Part shown: positions 1-5,404 of the stretch, in pieces | Position numbering within the stretch: position 1 is the stretch's first letter | Layout of the letters: each line of letters begins with the position of its first letter | From: DATAAM01 sp036260075 | GTDB lineage: Bacteria; Actinomycetota; Acidimicrobiia; Acidimicrobiales; JAHWLA01 | Length of the DNA: 7,547 bases | Assembly (NCBI GenBank): GCA_036260075.1 | Contig: DATAAM010000201.1 | Span: 1 to 7,547, forward strand | Direction of reading: 5' to 3' | The notes under the pieces: model-generated | Told to the model about the DNA's origin: nothing | The model's database searches: none | The model's input: only the letters and a program-made list of their open reading frames with translations | Made by a program: the position numbers and the translations under genes

Positions 1-24
1 AATCCCGGCGCCTGCGCCGGGATT
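1..24. terminator. Perfect 10-bp hairpin, probable terminator of an upstream gene
   Basis: The first ten bases (AATCCCGGCG) are the exact reverse complement of bases 15-24, with a four-base CCTG loop. The arms begin AAT and end ATT, so each side carries a short A/T end, but no real T-run follows on the + strand (CCTCCCCC comes next). A GC-rich stem of this kind just before the first gene of an operon fits a weak or bidirectional intrinsic terminator of a gene lying to the left. The function is inferred; the inverted repeat itself is certain. Confidence 0.55.
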
Positions 25-59
25 CCTCCCCCAGAACCCCGGGCGGGCAGAATGGCGGC

Positions 60-572
60 GTGGCCCAGCCCGACTACGTCCCCCTTTCCACCACCGACAA
101 GGTGCGCGCCCCCGAACGGTTGCCGGTGCCCGAGTCGTGGCGACCGGAGCGGCCCGCGGAGATCAAGGGCAACCGCCACCCCGAGGGACGTCGCCTGGGC
201 ACGCCCGGGCCCGACCAGGGCTACGCGCTGAAGCTGGCCCGCCAGTTCGAGAAGCGCCTGGAGCTTGCCCCCGGCGAACAGGCCGAGGACGCCGTGGCCG
301 GGTGCCTCGGCGTCGCCCTGAGACGGGCCGCGCTGTTCGGCCGGGCGCCCGTGGTCTACGACCTGGAGCTGGCGCTCACCCTGTTCGGCTTCCTCGGCGG
401 CGCGCCGATCGAGCTCGTCTCGTTCCGCAAGCCGTTGTTCCAGTCGGCCGTGCACCACTATTGGGACCAGCGGGCGATCGTCGACCGCGTGCCCGAGGAG
501 ACGTTGCGCCTCACGCCGGTCGAAGTGCGCGACCGCCTCACGTCGTGGCGCGAGCTGATCGACACGGAGTGA
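60..572 (+). CDS. Conserved-looking hypothetical protein, first gene of the acyl-CoA dehydrogenase/gltX operon
   Basis: This is a 170-aa protein with a GTG start and TGA stop, of no family I can name. It is soluble-looking, with no signal peptide or membrane helix. The first 55 residues are proline- and arginine-rich and probably extended (DKVRAPERLPVPESW, GRRLGTPGPDQGYALKLA). A helical part follows from about residue 55, with a hydrophobic stretch around 105-125 (YDLELALTLFGFLGG) and a tail rich in R, H, W and Y (FRKPLFQSAVHHYWDQR). The style resembles uncharacterised proteins I associate with Acidimicrobiia, but that is memory, not a search. The start is not certain: only a weak purine-rich stretch precedes GTG 60, and an ATG at 52 is in another frame. 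Its stop lies two bases before the acyl-CoA dehydrogenase start, so the two genes are almost certainly co-transcribed. Function unknown. Confidence 0.8.
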   Translation: MAQPDYVPLSTTDKVRAPERLPVPESWRPERPAEIKGNRHPEGRRLGTPGPDQGYALKLARQFEKRLELAPGEQAEDAVAGCLGVALRRAALFGRAPVVYDLELALTLFGFLGGAPIELVSFRKPLFQSAVHHYWDQRAIVDRVPEETLRLTPVEVRDRLTSWRELIDTE

Positions 573-574
573 CC

Positions 575-1723
575 ATGCAGCCCATCACGCTGACGGACGA
601 GCAGCGGGCCTTTCGCGCCACGCTTCGCCAGTTCTGCGACGACAAGATCGCCCCCCGGGCGGCCGAGGTCGACGAACGGGGCGAGTTCCCGTGGGAGAGC
701 TATCAGGCGTGCGTGGAGATGGAGCTGCCTGCGCTCGGCCTCCCGGTGGAGCACGGCGGCCACGGCGCCGATCACGTGACCCAGGCGATCATGGTGGAGG
801 AGATCTCCCGCGCCTGTGCGTCGACGAGCCTGTCGATGCTGATCTCGAAGCTCGGCATGATCCCGGTGATGCTGTGGGGGAGCGACGCGCTCAAGCAGAA
901 GTACCTCCCTCGCATCGCCTCCGGCGAGTGGCAGGGGAGCTACTGCCTCTCCGAGCCCGACGCGGGCTCCGACGTGGCGTCGATGAAGACGCGCGCCGTG
1001 AAGGACGGCGACACCTACGTCCTCAGCGGTTCGAAGTACTGGATCACCAACGCCGGCGTCTCCACCACCTACACGGTGTTCGCCAAGACCGACCCGGCGG
1101 CGGGCCACCGCGGCATCTCGTGCTTCGTGGTCGAGAAGGACATGGGCGTCAAGGTGGGCAAGCTCGAGAGGTTACTGGGCATGCGCGGCAGCCCCACCGG
1201 CGAGGTGATCTTCGAGGACGTGCGGGTGCCCGCAGAGAACTTGGTGGGCGAGGAGGGGCAGGGCTTCTACATCGCCATGGCGACCCTCGACCGGTCGCGT
1301 CCCACGATCGGCGCGCAGGCCGTGGGCATCGCCCAAGGGGCCATCGACTACGCGGCGCAGTACATGCAGGAGCGGAAGCAGTTCGGGCGTCCCATCGCCG
1401 AGCTCCAGGGCCTCCAGTTCATGTTCGCCGACATGGCGATGAAGACCGAGGTGGCCCGCACGATGGTGCACAAGGCGTGCGCCATGGTCGACGAAGGCGA
1501 CCCGCACGGCGAGCTCACCGTGGCAGGCGCGATGGCGAAGTGCTTCGCCTCCGACGTGGCCATGGAGGTCACGACCAACGCCGTGCAGCTCCTGGGCGGC
1601 TACGGGTACACGCGTGAGTTCCCGGTGGAGCGCATGATGCGCGACGCCAAGGTCACCCAGATCTACGAGGGCACCAACCAGGTGCAGCGGGTCGTGATCG
1701 CCAAGCGCCTGTTGGGTTCGTGA
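575..1723 (+). CDS. Acyl-CoA dehydrogenase (short/medium-chain type)
   Basis: This 382-aa flavoenzyme of the acyl-CoA dehydrogenase family catalyses FAD-dependent alpha,beta-dehydrogenation of an acyl-CoA, passing electrons to electron-transfer flavoprotein, in fatty-acid or branched-chain amino-acid breakdown. An N-terminal helical domain (about 1-115) is followed by the middle beta domain with the family signature YCLSEPDAGSD at 123-133. The C-terminal helical domain carries QERKQFGRPI, GGYGYTREFPVER and the IYEGTNQVQR block. Glu365 in IYEGT occupies the catalytic-base position of the short-chain and butyryl-CoA enzymes. Length is normal for the family. The start is ATG 575, with GGAG at 566-569 five bases upstream. 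The open frame extends back to 137, but that part is the shadow of the preceding gene. Acyl-chain preference cannot be read reliably. The stop overlaps the gltX start (GTGA), suggesting translational coupling. Confidence 0.95.
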   Translation: MQPITLTDEQRAFRATLRQFCDDKIAPRAAEVDERGEFPWESYQACVEMELPALGLPVEHGGHGADHVTQAIMVEEISRACASTSLSMLISKLGMIPVMLWGSDALKQKYLPRIASGEWQGSYCLSEPDAGSDVASMKTRAVKDGDTYVLSGSKYWITNAGVSTTYTVFAKTDPAAGHRGISCFVVEKDMGVKVGKLERLLGMRGSPTGEVIFEDVRVPAENLVGEEGQGFYIAMATLDRSRPTIGAQAVGIAQGAIDYAAQYMQERKQFGRPIAELQGLQFMFADMAMKTEVARTMVHKACAMVDEGDPHGELTVAGAMAKCFASDVAMEVTTNAVQLLGGYGYTREFPVERMMRDAKVTQIYEGTNQVQRVVIAKRLLGS

Positions 1724-3111
1724 GCGGGTCGGGCGTCCGAGTCCGCTTCGCCCCCTCGCCGACCGGCTTCTTCCACGTCGGCAGCGCCCGCACCGCGCTC
1801 TTCAACTGGCTGTTCGCCCGACAGCAGGCCGGCTCGTTCCTCCTTCGGGTGGAGGACACTGACGCCGAGCGCAACCGGCCCGAGTGGATCGAGATGATCT
1901 TCACCTCGATGCAGTGGCTGGGGCTCGACTGGGACGGCGAGCCGGTGTACCAGTCGCAGCGCTCCGAGCTGTACGCGAAGGCGGCCCGGCGGCTGTTCGC
2001 CGACGGCCACGCCTACTACTGCAAGTGCACGCGCGACGACGTTGAGGCGCGTACGAAGGGCAACGCCACACCGGGCTACGACGGGTTCTGCCGCGACCGC
2101 GGGTTGGGGCCCGACTCCGGCGGCGCGCTTCGATTCCGCACCCCCCGGGAGGGCAGCACCGTGGTGGTCGACCTGATCCGGGGGGAGCCGGTGTTCGAGC
2201 ACGCCACCATCGAGGACTTCGTGGTGCTGCGGTCGAACGGCACGCCGATCTTCATCCTGGCCAACGTGGTCGACGACGTCGACATGGCGATCAGCCACGT
2301 GGTGCGGGGCGAGGACCACCTCCCGAACACGCCGAAGTACCTGCTCCTGTGGTCGGCGCTGGGGGGTGGTGACGTGCCCGTGTTCGCCCACCTCCCGCTG
2401 CTGGTGAACGCCCAGCGCCAGAAGCTGTCGAAGCGGCGCGACAAGGTGGCGCTGGAGGACTACCGGGAGCAGGGCTTCCTCCCCGAGGCCATGGTCAACT
2501 ACCTGGCCCTGCTGGGGTGGGCGCCCGGCGGCGATCGGGAGCTCCTCACGCGGGAGGAGCTGGTCGCCGAGTTCCGGCTCGACGAGGTCAACAACTCGCC
2601 CGCCTTCTTCGACGAGCGCAAGTTGGCGCACTTCAACCAGCACTACATCGCGGCGATGCCGGTGACGGCGTTCGTGGATGCCGCCGAGCGCTACCTGCCG
2701 CCCCACATCGACCGCGGGGCTCTCGAGACGTTGGCGCCGTTGGTGCAGGAGCGCGTCCGCACGCTGGCCGAGGTGCCAGACATGGTGGGCTTCCTGTTCG
2801 TCGACGAGGTGCCCGTCGACGAGAAGGCGTGGGACAAGCGCGTGGTGCGGGGGGCGGCCGCCGCCGAGATCCTCGACGCCGCTTTGGCCGAGTACGAGTC
2901 GTGCTCGTGGGACGTCGAGACGCTGCACGACGTGACGGCCGCCGTGGGCGAGCGGTTCTCGCTGGGCCTGGGCAAGGCGCAGTTCCCCATCCGGGTCGCC
3001 GTCATGGGCCGCGACGTGGGGCCGCCCCTGTTCGAGTCGCTCGTGGTGCTGGGGCGTGAGCGCACGCTGGCCCGGCTGCGTCGGGCGCGGGAGCGGCTCG
3101 CGACGACGTGA
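1720..3111 (+). CDS. gltX: Glutamyl-tRNA synthetase (GluRS)
   Basis: This 463-aa class Ib aminoacyl-tRNA synthetase charges tRNA-Glu with glutamate in the cytoplasm. The HIGH-type ATP motif is in FAPSPTGFFHVGSARTALF (HVGS at 19-22) and the KMSKS-type loop is KLSKR at 235-239, the usual bacterial GluRS form. Zinc-ligand candidates are the CxC pair Cys101/Cys103 and Cys124 in GFCRDR. The position after Cys124 that is often Tyr-His is Arg-Asp here, so the site may be altered. The C-terminal third is the helical anticodon-binding region, and length is normal. The start is GTG 1720, overlapping the acyl-CoA dehydrogenase stop by four bases with no strong ribosome site, which points to coupled translation. 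In most actinobacteria GluRS is non-discriminating and also makes Glu-tRNA-Gln for GatCAB; the sequence alone does not settle that here. Both tRNA-Gln and tRNA-Glu lie about 0.7-0.9 kb downstream. Confidence 0.97.
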   Translation: MSGSGVRVRFAPSPTGFFHVGSARTALFNWLFARQQAGSFLLRVEDTDAERNRPEWIEMIFTSMQWLGLDWDGEPVYQSQRSELYAKAARRLFADGHAYYCKCTRDDVEARTKGNATPGYDGFCRDRGLGPDSGGALRFRTPREGSTVVVDLIRGEPVFEHATIEDFVVLRSNGTPIFILANVVDDVDMAISHVVRGEDHLPNTPKYLLLWSALGGGDVPVFAHLPLLVNAQRQKLSKRRDKVALEDYREQGFLPEAMVNYLALLGWAPGGDRELLTREELVAEFRLDEVNNSPAFFDERKLAHFNQHYIAAMPVTAFVDAAERYLPPHIDRGALETLAPLVQERVRTLAEVPDMVGFLFVDEVPVDEKAWDKRVVRGAAAAEILDAALAEYESCSWDVETLHDVTAAVGERFSLGLGKAQFPIRVAVMGRDVGPPLFESLVVLGRERTLARLRRARERLATT

Positions 3112-3713
3112 AGCTCCGGGTCGCGCTGGCCGTCGTCGCCTTGGCGCTGGTGTACGTCGCCACGACGTTCGCCCAGGTGGTGCTGGCTTCACGGCGCGAC
3201 GGAGCCCGCCGAGCCGACGCCATCCTCGTGCTCGGGGCCGCCCAGTACGACGGCCGCCCGTCGCCCGTGCTGCGGGCCCGGCTCGACCATGCCGCCCGGC
3301 TGTACGACCGGCGGCTGGCCCCCGTGATCGTCGTCACCGGGGGGCGGCAGCCGGGCGACCGCTTCTCGGAGGCGCAGGCGTCGGCGCGCTACCTCCAGCA
3401 GCGCCACGACGTGCCCGGTGACGCCGTGGTCTGGGAGCCGTACGGGGACAGCTCGTGGGCGCAGATCGCCTCGGCGGCACGGTTCCTCAAGCGACGGGGG
3501 ATGGAGGACGTGATGCTGGTGTCCGACCCGTTCCACTCGGCCCGCATCGGCGCCATCGCCGACGACCAAGGCCTCCAGGCCGCCGTCTCGCCGACCCGTA
3601 CGTCTCCGATCGGCGGCGTGGAGCAGGTGCCCTACTTCGCCAGGGAGACGGCCGCCCTCGCTCTGGGCCGCATCCTCGGCCACCGGCAGGTGGCGTGGTT
3701 GGCCGGCCGCTGA
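3108..3713 (+). CDS. YdcF/DUF218-family membrane-anchored protein
   Basis: This 201-aa protein has an uncleaved signal-anchor helix at about residues 3-27 (hydrophobic, Ala/Val/Leu-rich, with no clear signal-peptidase site), followed by a DUF218 (YdcF/SanA/ElyC-like) alpha/beta domain. Family landmarks in order are DAILVLGAA at 37-45, the RLDHAARLYDRR helix, VIVVTGG at 73-79, SEAQASARYL at 87-96, Glu110 in VVWEPYGDSS (where the family usually has E followed by a Ser/Thr-rich turn) and VSDPFHSARI at 138-147. Members are linked to cell-envelope or polysaccharide metabolism and vancomycin sensitivity, but the reaction of this branch is not established. The start is GTG 3108 in a GTGA overlap with the gltX stop, so it is the last gene of the operon. 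Its domain probably lies outside the membrane. Confidence 0.88.
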   Translation: MKLRVALAVVALALVYVATTFAQVVLASRRDGARRADAILVLGAAQYDGRPSPVLRARLDHAARLYDRRLAPVIVVTGGRQPGDRFSEAQASARYLQQRHDVPGDAVVWEPYGDSSWAQIASAARFLKRRGMEDVMLVSDPFHSARIGAIADDQGLQAAVSPTRTSPIGGVEQVPYFARETAALALGRILGHRQVAWLAGR

Positions 3714-3720
3714 GTCGTCA

Positions 3721-3772
3721 CGTTCTGGTGGGGGGTACAGACGGCCGGCAGTCTGTACCCCCCACCAGAATG
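3721..3772. repeat. Long near-perfect inverted repeat after the operon (22-bp stem, 8-nt loop)
   Basis: Bases 3723-3742 and 3751-3770 are exact reverse complements (20 bp, including a G6/C6 tract), around an eight-base loop GGCCGGCA. A G-U and a C-G pair extend the stem to 3721-3772. It starts eight bases after the YdcF-like stop. No T-run follows in either direction, so it is not a classical terminator, though many actinobacterial terminators lack one. It could be a transcript end or stabiliser for the operon, a dispersed palindromic (REP/MITE-like) unit, or a protein-binding palindrome. The structure is certain; the role is open. Confidence 0.9.
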
Positions 3773-3799
3773 ATGTGCGAAGCCCCGGGGTGGAGCGGC

Positions 3800-3805
3800 T
3801 AACCT
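3800..3805 (+). promoter_or_regulatory. Possible -10 box of the tRNA-Gln/tRNA-Glu transcript
   Basis: TAACCT fits the TANNNT pattern of a sigma-70-type -10 element, and sits 13 bases before the tRNA-Gln acceptor stem, which suits a start around 3811-3813. No convincing -35 hexamer is visible about 17 bases upstream, so this is a weak call that rests mainly on position. Confidence 0.3.
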
Positions 3806-3818
3806 GCTCTACGCCCGT

Positions 3819-3890
3819 TCGGGGGTGGTGTAATCGGCAACACAACAGGTTCTGGCCCTGTCATTGGGGGTTCGAGTCCTCCCCCCCGAG
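3819..3890 (+). tRNA. tRNA-Gln (anticodon CTG)
   Basis: A full cloverleaf can be folded by eye. The acceptor arm TCGGGGG (3819-3825) pairs with CCCCCGA (3883-3889), with discriminator G3890. The D-stem is GTG/CAC around TAATCGGCAA. The anticodon stem ACAGG/CCTGT encloses the loop TTCTGGC, with CTG at 3852-3854. The T-stem GGGGG/CCTCC (one G-T) encloses TTCGAGT. CCA is not encoded. It reads CAG codons. It may be charged indirectly, by GluRS then GatCAB, if this organism lacks GlnRS as most actinobacteria do; the window cannot show that. Confidence 0.96.
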
Positions 3891-3893
3891 CTT

Positions 3894-3914
3894 CCCGCCG
3901 GCGCAGCCGGCGGG
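3894..3914 (+). other. 9-bp hairpin in the spacer between the two tRNA genes
   Basis: CCCGCCGGC (3894-3902) and GCCGGCGGG (3906-3914) are exact complements around a three-base GCA loop. The hairpin fills most of the 28-base spacer between tRNA-Gln and tRNA-Glu. With no T-run after it, a processing or attenuation structure in a two-tRNA transcript is more likely than a full terminator. Role inferred. Confidence 0.6.
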
Positions 3915-3918
3915 TCAC

Positions 3919-3991
3919 GGCCCCATCGTCTAGAGGCCTAGGACACCACCCTCTCAAGGTGGCGACACGGGTTCGAATCCCGTTGGGGCTG
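3919..3991 (+). tRNA. tRNA-Glu (anticodon CTC)
   Basis: The acceptor arm GGCCCCA (3919-3925) pairs with TGGGGCT (3984-3990), giving a G-U first pair, with discriminator G3991. The anticodon stem CCACC/GGTGG encloses CTCTCAA, with CTC at 3953-3955. The T-stem ACGGG/CCCGT encloses TTCGAAT. CCA is not encoded. It reads GAG codons and is the substrate of the nearby gltX product. A decayed integrase gene begins about 155 bases after its 3' end, making this tRNA the likely attachment site (attB) of an integrative element. The terminal G-U pair may be natural, or may reflect a 3' end supplied by the element. Confidence 0.96.
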
Positions 3992-4000
3992 CTCTTGCGG

Positions 4001-4028
4001 AACCGCAGGCCAGAAGGCCTGCGGTTTT
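4001..4028 (+). terminator. Intrinsic terminator of the tRNA transcript
   Basis: An 11-bp perfect stem (4001-4011 with 4016-4026) with an AGAA tetraloop is followed by a T-rich tail (TTTTCTCGTT, counting the last stem bases). It starts nine bases after the tRNA-Glu discriminator base. This is the clearest Rho-independent terminator in the window, and it insulates the integrase region from the tRNA promoter. Confidence 0.92.
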
Positions 4029-4066
4029 CTCGTTGCGGCCTCCCGACCCGTCCGTGCAGGGCGAGC

Positions 4067-4110
4067 TGTCAGCAGATTGTCAGCAGCCCTGTCAGGGGTC
4101 GTGTCAGTCG
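4067..4110 (+). repeat. Four phased TGTCAGNNG direct repeats upstream of the integrase
   Basis: Copies lie at 4067-4075 (TGTCAGCAG), 4078-4086 (TGTCAGCAG), 4090-4098 (TGTCAGGGG) and 4102-4110 (TGTCAGTCG), all in the same orientation. Start-to-start steps are 11, 12 and 12 bases, close to one helical turn, so a bound protein would line up on one DNA face. They sit between tRNA-Glu and the integrase ribosome site, where arm-type integrase sites, excisionase sites or an int operator are expected. The repeat is seen directly; the binding protein is inferred. Confidence 0.8.
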
Positions 4111-4131
4111 CCCGGTATCGCATCGGGCGTC

Positions 4132-4137
4132 GGGAGG
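4132..4137 (+). promoter_or_regulatory. Ribosome binding site that sets the integrase start
   Basis: GGGAGG lies eight bases before GTG 4146. It favours this start over the in-frame TTG 4077 and GTG 4101, which would place the TGTCAG repeats inside the coding region and have no comparable site. Confidence 0.7.
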
Positions 4138-4145
4138 TGGCGGTC

Positions 4146-5293
4146 GTGATCGCCAAGCGAGGCAACCGGTGGCGGGTCGTGGTGCAGGCGGGCCGCGACC
4201 CGTTGACCGGGCAACGGAGGCAGTTGAGCGGTTCGGCGGCGAGCAAGACCGAGGCGTCGCGCCTGGAGCGGGCGCTGCTCGCGCAGGCGGCCGAGCGTGT
4301 CGCACCCAGAATCATGCTGCGCAAGGTTGTGGCCGAGTGGTGGCAGTCGGGTCCGAGGTTGGCGCCGTCCACCCGGGCCAACTACCGGATGAACCTCGAC
4401 CGGCACATCCTGCCCCTGCTCGGCAGTCGTCAGGTGTCGGAGATCAGGCCGCGTTTGGTGGCGTCGTTCCTCGTCCATCTGGCCGACAAGGGCTTGGCGC
4501 CGGGGACGGTGCGCAAGGTGCGGACTGTCCTGTCGGCCGTCATGTCGTATGCGGTGGCGATGGAGTACGTCGAGTCCAACCCGGTCATGAAGGTCCCGCC
4601 GCCGGAACTCGACGCCGAGGAACGCGTGGCGTCCACGCTCGAGGAGACGGCCGCGCTGATGCTGGCGGCCGAGCACCACGATCCCGAGTTCCTGACCTAC
4701 CTGTGGGTGGCGGCCGAGGAGGGCGGTCGTCGAGGTGAGACGCTGGCGTTGCGGTGGGGCTGCGTCGACTTCGACATGGGGGTGCTCACCATCGACGCCA
4801 CCATCACGCGCGGCGATGACGGCGTGAAGCTGCGGTCCCGCACCAAGAACAAGAAGCCGCGCCGGGTTGCGGTGTCGTCGCACACGCTCGACCTGCTCGC
4901 GGAACTGAAGCGACGACCGAGGAGCAGCAGTCGTTCGCGACAGGTGCGATCGTTCGTCTCGGCCCCGACGACTTCGTGTTCAGCGGCGGCGTCGGCAGCC
5001 GCCGCCACCCGCTCGACGGGCGGCCGTAGGACCCGAGCTCGACGACGCGCCGATTCCGGCGCCTCAAGGAGTTGGCGGGAGTGCGGTCGGATGTCGACCT
5101 CCACGGCCTGCGCCACACGATGATCACCGAGCTCCTCGCCGCAGGCGTCGACCCCCGCACCGTCATGGGCCGGGCTGGTCACTCCTCGGAGACCATGACG
5201 ATGAAGGTCTACGCCAAGGTCCGCCCGACCGTGGATGCCGCGGCCGCCGACCTCTGGGGGAAGGATGCTCCGGCAGAAGCTCACCGAGGTTAA
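4146..5293 (+). pseudogene. Tyrosine-recombinase integrase, broken by a frameshift and an amber codon
   Basis: This is the remnant of a phage-type integrase of about 380 residues. It has an N-terminal arm-binding region (IAKRGNRWRVVVQAG), a SAM-like core-binding domain (STRANYRMNLDRHILPLLG to AVAMEYVESNPV) and a catalytic domain. Catalytic residues are recognisable: Arg in EEGGRRGETLALRW (codon 4728-4730), HxxR in LHGLRHT (His 5102-5104, Arg 5111-5113), His in GHSS (5180-5182) and the nucleophile Tyr in KVYAKV (5210-5212). The first frame runs in register to about 4910. It then needs a -1 shift there (one G apparently lost after CTGAAG) to continue as ATTEEQQSFATGAIVRLGPD. That second frame meets TAG at 5027-5029, after LDGRP, where homologues usually have an aromatic residue, so TGG to TAG is likely. 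It then reads cleanly through the HxxR, GHSS and Tyr boxes to TAA 5291-5293. Two lesions make a functional protein unlikely; assembly error is possible but would need two separate mistakes. Confidence 0.88.
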
Positions 5294-5391
5294 GGACAGT
5301 TCGAAGACCGCCTCGTTTCCGGTCTGATGCTAATCGTGGCAGTGTCGGGCACGCCCGTGCGTGGCGACCGCCATACACGCGAACATTGAAG

Positions 5392-5396
5392 AAGGA
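5392..5396 (+). promoter_or_regulatory. Ribosome binding site of the 506-aa gene
   Basis: AAGGA, within GAAGAAGGAT, lies eight bases before ATG 5405. It is the best ribosome site in the accessory region and fixes the start of the following gene. The 111 bases between the integrase stop and this ATG should hold its promoter, but no confident -35/-10 pair is visible there. Confidence 0.75.
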
Positions 5397-5404
5397 TGTA
5401 AACG

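Noticed and set aside
137..574. Upstream extension of the acyl-CoA dehydrogenase reading frame
   Set aside because: It is Arg/Pro/Gly-rich shadow sequence over the real 170-aa gene. ATG 575 has a good GGAG site and matches the family N-terminus.
1663..3192. 509-codon minus-strand frame opposite gltX
   Set aside because: The product is rich in Arg, His and Gln with no domain pattern. It mirrors the codon structure of the clear GluRS gene, as expected in high-GC DNA.
3189..3845. Minus-strand frame across the YdcF-like gene and the hairpin
   Set aside because: It is antisense to a clear family gene and runs through the perfect inverted repeat into tRNA-Gln; no protein-like features.
4077..4145. 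TTG 4077 or GTG 4101 as the integrase start
   Set aside because: Either start would place TGTCAG repeats inside the coding region (all but the first for TTG 4077, the last for GTG 4101), and neither has a ribosome site to match GGAGG before GTG 4146. The family N-terminus also fits a start just before IAKRGNRW.
4900..5030. Programmed -1 frameshift making a functional integrase
   Set aside because: There is no slippery heptamer at the shift point, and a second lesion (TAG 5027-5029) follows in the new frame. Mutation explains both better.
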